A stretch of 13,302 bases of DNA from Kangiella sp. (GTDB taxonomy: Bacteria > Pseudomonadota > Gammaproteobacteria > Enterobacterales > Kangiellaceae): contig JAPHRL010000183.1 in NCBI GenBank assembly GCA_026195755.1, positions 1-13,302 on the forward strand, written 5' to 3'. Shown here one piece after another: positions 7,301 to 13,302 of the stretch; the first letter of the stretch is position 1; every line of letters begins with the position of its first letter. The notes beneath the pieces were generated by a model. It worked only from the letters and a program-made list of their open reading frames with translations, had not been told where the DNA came from and ran no database searches. The position numbers were made by a program, and so were the translations under genes.

Positions 7301-8683
7301 TTATTTTTTTAGCTGGTAACAGGGGACATAGCGCTCGTAATCAAGCTTCATACGTTTCTGTTCTACAAATGCCTCTAATAATTCGTCTAACTCTTGCATG
7401 ATGTCTTTATTACCATCAAGCTGGTAGGGGCCATGCTTTTTAACTTCAGCAATCCCTTTTTCTTTGACATTGCCAGCAACAATTCCGGAAAAAGCTTTGC
7501 GCAGGTTTGCCGCTAATAAGTGCAAAGGTTGTTCTGGGTGAAGATTAAGGCTCGCCATATTTTGATGAGTTGGGTCAAAGCTTTCCTGGAAGTCCCAGTC
7601 TATATGCAGTTGCCAGTTAAAATGGAAGGCATCCTGAACTTTTTTACGGTACTCTCTAACTTCCCTGACACCTACTTGCACACTCCGAGCTACCTTGACC
7701 GGATCATCAATGATAATTTGATATTTAGCCTGTGCTGTAGCACCAAGAGTTTTGCTTATAAACTGATCGATACGTGTGAAGTAGTCAGCGGACTCTTTTG
7801 GTCCGGTAAAAATTAATGGAAAGGGGATATGTTGATTCGTCGGATGTAGCAATATGCCTAAGATATAAAGTATTTCCTCAGTTGTGCCGACTCCACCAGG
7901 GAAAACCACAAAGCTGTGACCCATGCGAACAAAGGTTTCCAGCCGCTTCTCAATATCGGGCATGATAATGAGCTCATTGACTATGGGGTTGGGAGATTCT
8001 GCGGCAATAATGCCTGGCTCAGTCACCCCAATGTAGCGCCCCTTGGTGATGCGTTGTTTGGAGTGGCCAACCAGAGCACCTTTCATTGGGCCTTTCATAG
8101 CACCGATACCACAACCTGTAATAATGTCATGCCCACGTAATCCAAGTCGGTAACCCACTTCTTTAGTGTACTCATATTCATGGTGAGGGATTGCGTGTCC
8201 TCCCCAACAAACTATCATATTGGGATCGATGCCTGGCTTCAGTGCCTGGGCATTGCGCAGGATATGAAAAATTGCGTTCGTGCAACCTGAGCTTGAATTA
8301 AAGTCGATACGCGAATTGTTCTCGAGTTCTTGTTTCAGGAAAACGACGTCTCTTAACACACTAAAGACCTGCTCCTTCAAACCCTGAATCATGACACCAT
8401 CAACAAATGCTCCAGACGGGGCGTTGGTAATTTTTAATTTAACGCCTTTATTGAGCTGCATAACTTCAATATTAAAATGATCAAACTGCTTTTGAATAAA
8501 GCTAATATCGTCAGTTATGTTAGTACTGTTAAGAACCGCTAAAGTGCATTTTTTAAGCAGTTCATAGTCGTTGCCTGTGGTGTGCTCACTCAGTCTCTGG
8601 ATTTCATCATTGGTTAACAGCTCAAGTCCAGACTCGGCAGTGATTTCGGTATCTATATAGTGTTGATGGTTTATTGAGTTCAT
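7301..8683 (-). CDS. ppnN: Nucleotide 5'-monophosphate nucleosidase PpnN
   Basis: PpnN (formerly YgdH) hydrolyses purine and pyrimidine nucleoside monophosphates to a base and ribose 5-phosphate. In E. coli it is stimulated by (p)ppGpp. The 460-residue product matches E. coli YgdH (454) from end to end. It has an N-terminal domain (about 20-145) with KGVKLKITNAPSGAFVDG. The central LOG-type Rossmann domain has MIVCWGGHAI, TGCGIGAMKGPMKGA (189-203) and the catalytic signature FPGGVGTTEE (261-270). The C-terminal domain has RKAFSGIVAGNVKEKGI and ends PCYQLKK. The start is ATG at 8683; no convincing Shine-Dalgarno is visible upstream. It sits between a pilin-like gene and rimO, with no obvious functional link to either. 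Identification is secure. Confidence 0.96.
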   Translation of the reverse strand: MNSINHQHYIDTEITAESGLELLTNDEIQRLSEHTTGNDYELLKKCTLAVLNSTNITDDISFIQKQFDHFNIEVMQLNKGVKLKITNAPSGAFVDGVMIQGLKEQVFSVLRDVVFLKQELENNSRIDFNSSSGCTNAIFHILRNAQALKPGIDPNMIVCWGGHAIPHHEYEYTKEVGYRLGLRGHDIITGCGIGAMKGPMKGALVGHSKQRITKGRYIGVTEPGIIAAESPNPIVNELIIMPDIEKRLETFVRMGHSFVVFPGGVGTTEEILYILGILLHPTNQHIPFPLIFTGPKESADYFTRIDQFISKTLGATAQAKYQIIIDDPVKVARSVQVGVREVREYRKKVQDAFHFNWQLHIDWDFQESFDPTHQNMASLNLHPEQPLHLLAANLRKAFSGIVAGNVKEKGIAEVKKHGPYQLDGNKDIMQELDELLEAFVEQKRMKLDYERYVPCYQLKK

Positions 8684-8754
8684 ATTATTTTAGTCTGAGT
8701 TAGTGGTCGGTTTGAGTCAGAGTTTTATATTTCACAACCTATGTAGACAGCTTA

Positions 8755-8780
8755 CAACAAAAGGTTTTGATTAAGAACCT
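8755..8780 (-). terminator. Weak terminator-like hairpin after the pilin gene
   Basis: On the - strand AGGTT (8780-8776) and AACCT (8766-8762) can pair around a 9-base loop and are followed by TTTGTTG. The structure begins 17 bases past the pilin-like stop. The stem is only five pairs, so this is tentative. Confidence 0.3.
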
Positions 8781-8796
8781 ATCATTAAAGAATTGT

Positions 8797-9336
8797 TCAG
8801 GACTTACATTTTTCTATTAAACCGGTGCCTTGTTTTTTAATAGTCACACGACCACTTTTATTGATAACCACTGCTCTATGAAGGTCAGCATAAGTTTTAT
8901 GGCATAAATACAAGGTTCCGTTTTGATGCTGTGTATAGCCGGCTGGTGAAAAGGTTAAATAACTCTTACGCTGAAAAGCACTCCATTGAATTTTGCTGTA
9001 GCTGTCAGTTAAGAGTTCTTGATATATGAGTGTGTTGCCATTAGTGCCAAGTGAAATGATGTTAATTTCCTGCCAGTTTCTTGTACATTGACTGAGTGGG
9101 ATATCACTTTTAGTCTCATTGTGTTCCATGCCGCAGATTACTATAGGATGGTTAGAGCTAATAGCTTTTCCCCGTGATGTTTCGATTAAAGACTTTATTG
9201 TAAAAATATCTGCTGATACTCTATGCTTGGCAGAAAACTTTGTGAAGTGAGGTATGGCGATTGCTGTAATAATACTCAGTGCTATTACGGTGAATATCAG
9301 TTCGATCAGCGTAAATCCTTTTGTGTACTTTTCCAT
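8797..9336 (-). CDS. FimT/GspH-family minor pilin
   Basis: This is a type IV pilin-like protein expected to be processed by the prepilin peptidase PilD and assembled as a minor pilin or pseudopilin. A short positively charged leader ends in G7. It is followed by FTLIELIFTVIALSII, with the conserved Glu at mature position 5 (E12), the hallmark of the class. The mature domain is of GspH/FimT type: a helix with an RGKAISSNHP segment near 55-64 and a C-terminal beta region FSPAGYTQHQNGTLYLC, then RAVVINKSGRVTI. C68, C84, C145 and C177 are present. The 179-residue length fits FimT/FimU. In Pseudomonas, pilS-pilR are followed by fimT, fimU and pilV-pilE; here only this one pilin follows pilR before ppnN begins. 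A weak AGGGA lies about 10 bases upstream of the ATG. I see no sigma-54 GG-N10-GC element between pilR and this gene. Confidence 0.85.
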   Translation of the reverse strand: MEKYTKGFTLIELIFTVIALSIITAIAIPHFTKFSAKHRVSADIFTIKSLIETSRGKAISSNHPIVICGMEHNETKSDIPLSQCTRNWQEINIISLGTNGNTLIYQELLTDSYSKIQWSAFQRKSYLTFSPAGYTQHQNGTLYLCHKTYADLHRAVVINKSGRVTIKKQGTGLIEKCKS

Positions 9337-9455
9337 TCATGTTGTCCCTGGTCAGTTCCATAAAAGGTGGTATCCTATTTGAGGTTGTGGCCAGAGAATA
9401 TGCTGTGTTTCTTAAATGTTTGTAAGCTTAATCTATTGAGCTTTGCAGATATCTC

Positions 9456-10784
9456 TTATTCAATACCAAGTTTCTTCATTTTATAGCGAATTGTTCTAAA
9501 GCTTATGCCTAACAATTTTGCTGCTTCGGTACGATTCCATCGAGTTTCATTCAATGCTTTTTCAATCTCAGCCTTTTCTATTTTCTCAACAAATTGATCT
9601 AGCGGGAGGTCGCCCCGATTAAAGCCGTTGGCTGAATGGTCATGATTGAGGCTGTGCGTTTTTAACGAGTCGTTCTGTGCGAGTAACAAATCAGACTCTT
9701 CTATTACAGGGGATTCAGATAGAGCACATGCTTTCTCAAGAATATTTTCTAGCTCTCGGTAATTGAATGGAAAATCATATTGATGAAGAGCTTTTCTGGC
9801 TGAACTGGACAATTGCTTTTCCGAATCAATTTCATCAAGGTAGCAGTCAATCAATGTGTCCATGTCCTCAATTCGTTCTTTTAAAGAGGGAATGTGAACA
9901 GAGATTACGTTCAGCCTAAAATAGAGATCTTCTCTGAGTTTGTGTGAGTTGACATATTCTATCAGTGGCTTTTCAGTACACACCATAATCCGTATATCGA
10001 GCGGCTCATCTGTTCTTTCTGACTCCACAGGAAATTTTTTGTTCTCTATCGCGTGTAACAGTTTTTTTTGTGTGATGATTGAGAGTTTATGAGTATTGCT
10101 CAAAATTAAAGTGCTATTATTGGCTTGATAGATTAAGCAATCAGTTTGTTCATTTTTATGAAAGAGCCAATACTCTAAATCTTCAGCGGTTTGGCTATTA
10201 CAATCTAAAAACACTGCATCCTTATCGGAGCGTGAACTTTGCTCATGGATGATTTGTGCCAGTATTTCTTTTTCAGTGCCTTTTTCACCCTCCAATATTA
10301 CAGGGGCTTGTGAACTGCGTATTTTGATCATTTGCTGGCGTAATAAATTGATTTCAGAGCTTTTCCCAGCAAGGAATGTATAAGGAGGTGGTGAGTCTTT
10401 TGTGTCGCGATTGACGTATTTAAAAGCGTGTTTAAGTAGCTGTCTTAAATGAGCAAGATCAATAGGCTTAGCTAAAAAGTCAAATGCCCCTAGTTTCATT
10501 GCCTCAATGGCATTGTCTGTACTACCAAAAGCGGTGATGACTGCAACAGGCATATCGGGATATTGTTTACGAACGTACTTAACAAAGTCGAGACCATTAC
10601 CGTCTGGCAGTTTAAGATCTGTTAGACAAAAGTGAAACTTTTCTTCCGTTAATTGTTTCTTGGCATCTGTTAAATCTTTACTGCTGGAAACATCAAGCCC
10701 CATTTGGATTAATGTCATAGTAAGCAGGTGCCTGATATCGGCTTCATCATCAATGATAAGAACTCTAGGTTTGCTTTCACTCAT
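9456..10784 (-). CDS. pilR: PilR-like response regulator with degenerate AAA+ domain
   Basis: This is the cognate regulator of PilS, by position and domain order. The receiver (1-120) looks functional: acidic D12/D13, phospho-acceptor D56, T84 and K106. The C-terminal Fis-type helix-turn-helix (about 400-442, with ETRWNRTEAAKLLG) matches PilR well. The central AAA+ domain is badly altered. Walker A reads GEKGTEKE (166-173) instead of GESGTGKE. The stretch that should carry the GAFTGA loop is shortened by about nine residues and reads LFHKNEQTDCLIYQA. Walker B reads STLILSN (224-230) where GTLFLDE is expected, losing both acidic residues. The arginine-finger region REDLYFRLNVI (284-294) and LKERIEDM remain. 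PFNYRELEN replaces PGNVRELEN. Total length (442) is normal and the frame is open throughout. Canonical PilR activates pilA with sigma-54; this one should not do so by the usual mechanism. It starts 30 bases after pilS with AAGAG upstream. Confidence 0.88.
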   Translation of the reverse strand: MSESKPRVLIIDDEADIRHLLTMTLIQMGLDVSSSKDLTDAKKQLTEEKFHFCLTDLKLPDGNGLDFVKYVRKQYPDMPVAVITAFGSTDNAIEAMKLGAFDFLAKPIDLAHLRQLLKHAFKYVNRDTKDSPPPYTFLAGKSSEINLLRQQMIKIRSSQAPVILEGEKGTEKEILAQIIHEQSSRSDKDAVFLDCNSQTAEDLEYWLFHKNEQTDCLIYQANNSTLILSNTHKLSIITQKKLLHAIENKKFPVESERTDEPLDIRIMVCTEKPLIEYVNSHKLREDLYFRLNVISVHIPSLKERIEDMDTLIDCYLDEIDSEKQLSSSARKALHQYDFPFNYRELENILEKACALSESPVIEESDLLLAQNDSLKTHSLNHDHSANGFNRGDLPLDQFVEKIEKAEIEKALNETRWNRTEAAKLLGISFRTIRYKMKKLGIE

Positions 10785-10814
10785 AGCTTAACTCTTGTTA
10801 TGTCTTTTTGGTTA

Positions 10815-12476
10815 TTAACGCCTACGGTCTTCATTAGACTTCGTTGTATTTGCATAATATTTTTCTTCTGACTCAATCTCGGCAAGCTGCTCAGCTAAAT
10901 CGGCATCAATAGAAAAGCTTGAGGTATCAAAGCTCACTCTAAAGCAGGCACCACCGAATGCCACTGGTATACAGTCTAAACGGGCAAGATTAGCTTCACA
11001 GAGTTCTTTTGAAATATATAAACCTAATCCAGTACCGTTATGATTTGTGGTATAAAAAGGCTCAAAAATTTTGTCTTTTTCATCAAGTGATACACCTGAT
11101 CCTTCATCAATCACATCTAGGAATAAATCTCCGCTCAGAGGGTCACGTCCTGCGGTCAGATGCAATTGATATTGGTTGGTGTTGAGGTAGCTGTACTTCA
11201 AGGCATTATCAAACAGGTTAGATAAAACCTGCTTTAGCTGAGATTGATCGAAAGCAACTTTTAAGCCTAGCTCGACGCCTTCCGTTGTTATAACTGCCTC
11301 TTCGGATAGACCTTGTTGATATTCTTTAATGAAACTGGGCAGAAATCTATCAAGTAATAGAACTTGCCGCTCGGGTGGCTTACGCTTGGAGACCTTTTGG
11401 ATATTATCAATAATTTCGTTGATGCGTTTAGATTGACGTTCGATAATTTCCATCAACTGCTGATCTTTTGAATTTTCGCCTGCGTCTTCCATCAGCATTT
11501 GAATGGACTGATTGATTGCGCTGAGCGGGTTGCGAATTTCGTGAGCAATGCTGGCGGTCAACTGGCCCAGTGAAGCGAGTTTTAACTGTTGTGCTTTTTT
11601 CATGACATCTGAATAGTTATCCAACAGTATCAATGTCATGTCATTGGCGTTTAGCGGTATAAAACGTGGTAGCAGTTGTGGGCCAGTATTGGTCGCGCGG
11701 AAAGGTAGTCCTTCATGCGAAGCACGATGAGTTCTTTTTAACTGATAATCAAGATCATCAGTAATGGCCACTAAAGGTTTGCCAATGGGAGTGTCGGGCA
11801 GTCCAAGCCCATACCATGCAGTTTGATTAATGTGGCGAATGCGATGCTGTTCATCAACAACAATAATGCCTCGGTTCATCTTTTCTATAATTTGGCTATT
11901 AAGGCGATGCATATGCGCAAGTGAACGCTGTTGTTCTGCCGTCTCTTCTTCATAATAGGTAAGGCGTCTTGCCAAAATATTACCTAACAGGGTAACCACT
12001 AAAATCCCTGCTATTTGTAGGCTGACTTCTGAATAGAATGCTTGATCGAATGATCCTTCTCTAAATCTATATATCAGAATAAGGCAAATACTGACAAAAA
12101 TGCCGTAAAGCATGCCGAGTCGATTTCTAACTAACAGCAGGGCAAAGATTGCTACTAAGGCCATCAGTACGATATAACCAGCGCTGTCTGACTGGCCAGC
12201 GTAGGCCAACAGGCTAAGCATTAAGATATCGGTGAATGGCTGGGTATAAGCCTGAATATGGAACTGGTGTTCAACGAAAGACAGAAAGAGTAGCAAACAG
12301 GCCAGAATGACGTAACTGATGGCAACTGTAGTGTAAACATCTTGATCAAATAAAGCGCTTTGCGACCTGGCAATGAAGGGCAGTAGAAAAAGAAGTAAAG
12401 CAATAATTAACCGCACCACAGAATAGTAGCGTAAAAACTGCCACCCGAAGTCTATTTTTTTATTGTTATCAAACAC
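10815..12476 (-). CDS. pilS: Two-component sensor histidine kinase PilS
   Basis: PilS is the inner-membrane kinase that phosphorylates PilR and, in Pseudomonas, senses pilin levels in the membrane. Six hydrophobic segments lie at about 20-36, 50-67, 80-93, 101-116, 120-136 and 152-170, as in Pseudomonas PilS. A PAS-like domain (about 190-290) contains MNRGIIVVDEQHRIRHIN. The HisKA H-box is SIAHEIRNP with H312. The ATPase domain has the N-box LFDNALKYS (N424), DEGSGV (457-462), FEPFYTT and GTGLGLYISKEL (481-492), all intact. The start is GTG (12476-12474), with AGGA six bases upstream. Beyond the kinase core is an acidic, charged tail of about 35 residues ending RRR. pilR lies 30 bases downstream, clearly in the same operon. 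Length is 553 residues. Confidence 0.93.
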   Translation of the reverse strand: MFDNNKKIDFGWQFLRYYSVVRLIIALLLFLLPFIARSQSALFDQDVYTTVAISYVILACLLLFLSFVEHQFHIQAYTQPFTDILMLSLLAYAGQSDSAGYIVLMALVAIFALLLVRNRLGMLYGIFVSICLILIYRFREGSFDQAFYSEVSLQIAGILVVTLLGNILARRLTYYEEETAEQQRSLAHMHRLNSQIIEKMNRGIIVVDEQHRIRHINQTAWYGLGLPDTPIGKPLVAITDDLDYQLKRTHRASHEGLPFRATNTGPQLLPRFIPLNANDMTLILLDNYSDVMKKAQQLKLASLGQLTASIAHEIRNPLSAINQSIQMLMEDAGENSKDQQLMEIIERQSKRINEIIDNIQKVSKRKPPERQVLLLDRFLPSFIKEYQQGLSEEAVITTEGVELGLKVAFDQSQLKQVLSNLFDNALKYSYLNTNQYQLHLTAGRDPLSGDLFLDVIDEGSGVSLDEKDKIFEPFYTTNHNGTGLGLYISKELCEANLARLDCIPVAFGGACFRVSFDTSSFSIDADLAEQLAEIESEEKYYANTTKSNEDRRR

Positions 12477-12505
12477 TAAGCGTCCTGAGCATATAGATAT
12501 ATGTT

Positions 12506-12518
12506 ACCTAGATTAGGT
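12506..12518. repeat. Short inverted repeat at the pilS promoter
   Basis: ACCTA (12506-12510) and TAGGT (12514-12518) form a perfect inverted repeat around GAT. It overlaps the predicted pilS -10 box. It is short enough to arise by chance, but could be a regulator site. Confidence 0.25.
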
Positions 12519-12538
12519 TGAGTTCACGATGATTTCAA
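12510..12538 (-). promoter_or_regulatory. Predicted pilS promoter
   Basis: On the - strand TTGAAA (12538-12533, 5/6 to consensus) and TAATCT (12515-12510, 3/6) are 17 bases apart, about 35 bases before the pilS GTG. The -35 box is good and the -10 box is weak, which would fit a promoter needing help. No sigma-54 GG-N10-GC element is visible in this gap. Confidence 0.4.
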
Positions 12539-12573
12539 GTATTCGCTGTATAACTCATTGAAAAAAATTGAAA

Positions 12574-12602
12574 TTGTTGGAAAATATAGAACAAATTATA
12601 AC
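12574..12602 (+). promoter_or_regulatory. Predicted nadE promoter
   Basis: TTGTTG (12574-12579, 3/6) and TATAAC (12597-12602, 5/6) are 17 bases apart in a very AT-rich stretch. The start point would fall near 12609, leaving a leader of only about six bases before ATG 12615. A more upstream TATAGA (12585-12590) lacks a -35 box at a good distance. Confidence 0.4.
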
Positions 12603-12614
12603 GTGAGTCTGGCG

Positions 12615-13302
12615 ATGCGAATTGCAATTGCACAAAATAACTACACCGTTGGTGATATTCAGCGGAATCTTGAACTTATTAAGTCTTCAGTTAAACAAGC
12701 AGAATCAGACAATGCTGATATTGTGGTTTTTTCGGAGCTATCATTGTGTGGTTATCCACCTGAAGATCTTCTGCTGCGCCCTGACCTTTACACTATCATT
12801 GATAATGCCATTGAGGACTTGCTGGCTCTGGATTCGGAAGTGGCTATGATTATTGGGCATCCCATCAAAGAGGCGCAAGGTCTGTTTAATGTCGCTACAG
12901 TGATTTATCAAAAGCGTGTGCTTGTACAGTACAAAAAACAACTGTTGCCCAATTACTCGGTTTTCGATGAAAAGCGTTATTTTGAACCAGGCCATGAGGA
13001 TTGTGTCTTTGAGTTTAAAGGTGTCAAGTTAGGCCTGTTGATCTGCGAGGATCTTTGGTATCCGGAGCCAACTGCTCGGGTAAAGGCTCTGGGTGCGGAG
13101 ATCTTATTGAGTCCTAATGCTTCGCCTTATTGCTTCGGCAAAGGTACGCTACGTAGTGCTGAAATGGGCTCTCGTGCACGTGAAAATGAGCTTCCAATTG
13201 TTTATGTAAATCAAGTTGGAGGTCAGGATGAACTGATCTTTGATGGCTGTTCGGCGGTTTATAACACAGAAGGGCAACGCGTTTTCCAGATGGCGGAGAT
13301 GG
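12615..13302 (+). CDS. nadE: Glutamine-dependent NAD+ synthetase (5' part)
   Basis: NadE makes NAD+ from deamido-NAD+, ATP and glutamine-derived ammonia in the cytosol. The 229 codons present cover most of the N-terminal nitrilase-type glutaminase domain; the synthetase domain lies beyond the right edge. The Glu-Lys-Cys triad is visible: E41 in FSELSLCGYPPEDLLLR, K108 in YKKQLLPNYSVFDEKRYF and C144 in LLICEDLW. The opening MRIAIAQNNYTVGDI is typical of the family. The frame is open to the window end. ATG 12615 has only a weak GAG seven bases upstream. An in-frame GTG at 12603 would add MSLA and resembles the start of some homologues, so the start is unsettled. The gene is divergent from pilS across a 138-base gap. 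Confidence 0.94.
   Translation, partial: MRIAIAQNNYTVGDIQRNLELIKSSVKQAESDNADIVVFSELSLCGYPPEDLLLRPDLYTIIDNAIEDLLALDSEVAMIIGHPIKEAQGLFNVATVIYQKRVLVQYKKQLLPNYSVFDEKRYFEPGHEDCVFEFKGVKLGLLICEDLWYPEPTARVKALGAEILLSPNASPYCFGKGTLRSAEMGSRARENELPIVYVNQVGGQDELIFDGCSAVYNTEGQRVFQMAEM

Noticed and set aside
7520..8140. Open frames on the + strand opposite ppnN (98 and 74 codons).
   Set aside because: They are antisense to a conserved enzyme, lack recognisable domains, and have no ribosome sites of note; they are shadows.
8684..8796. A ppnN promoter at TATAAA or TAAAAT in this gap.
   Set aside because: Neither -10-like box has an acceptable -35 box at 16-18 bases. A promoter probably exists, but I cannot place it.
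9337..9455. TTACAA-N17-CATATT as a promoter for the FimT-like gene.
   Set aside because: The -35 match is only 3/6 and the -10 only 4/6, which is not above chance for AT-rich sequence. Read-through from pilR is sufficient.
10120..10190. A frameshift or sequencing error hiding a normal GAFTGA loop in pilR.
   Set aside because: The frame stays open. The other - strand frames here show no GAFTGA-like sequence beyond a chance GSF. The Walker A and Walker B changes are separate substitutions that one frameshift would not explain.

Overview
The window reads as a stretch of gammaproteobacterial chromosome. Base composition by eye is moderately AT-rich (roughly low-to-mid 40s % GC). The Tgt, YajC, SecD, SecF, RimO and PpnN proteins all align closely by eye with their E. 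coli counterparts. The combination tgt-yajC-secD-secF plus pilS-pilR is typical of marine gammaproteobacteria. A Kangiella-like organism is my best guess, but that is inference from recollection, not from a search. I see no insertion sequence, CRISPR array, phage gene, rRNA or tRNA. Every gap between genes is shorter than 150 bases.

Left part, + strand (1-5768). The 3' end of tgt (queuosine tRNA modification) is followed by yajC, secD and secF, the accessory membrane complex of the Sec translocon. A strong hairpin terminator lies between yajC and secD. Another follows secF and overlaps a good sigma-70-type promoter for the next gene. That gene is an MscS-family mechanosensitive channel, overlapped by 14 bases by a secreted CAP/SCP-domain protein that starts with TTG. 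A perfect 26-bp palindromic terminator closes this side.

Right part, - strand (12476 down to 5824). Transcription order is pilS, pilR, a FimT/GspH-type minor pilin, ppnN (nucleotide 5'-monophosphate nucleosidase) and rimO (S12 methylthiotransferase). pilS and pilR form the two-component system that normally switches on type IV pilin through sigma-54. rimO has a predicted promoter whose -10 box sits in the loop of the ppnN terminator hairpin. Divergent from pilS, the first 229 codons of nadE (glutamine-dependent NAD+ synthetase) run off the right end.

The main surprise is PilR. Its receiver and Fis-type DNA-binding domains look intact. Its central AAA+ domain has lost the GAFTGA sigma-54 contact loop, the Walker B acidic pair and one Walker A glycine, in a continuous ORF of normal length. 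This PilR should not be able to activate sigma-54 promoters in the usual way, although its partner kinase PilS keeps all catalytic motifs. The second theme is gene-boundary architecture: two promoters embedded in the terminator of the gene before them, a terminator inside the classical yajC-secD unit, and a coupled mscS-CAP pair.
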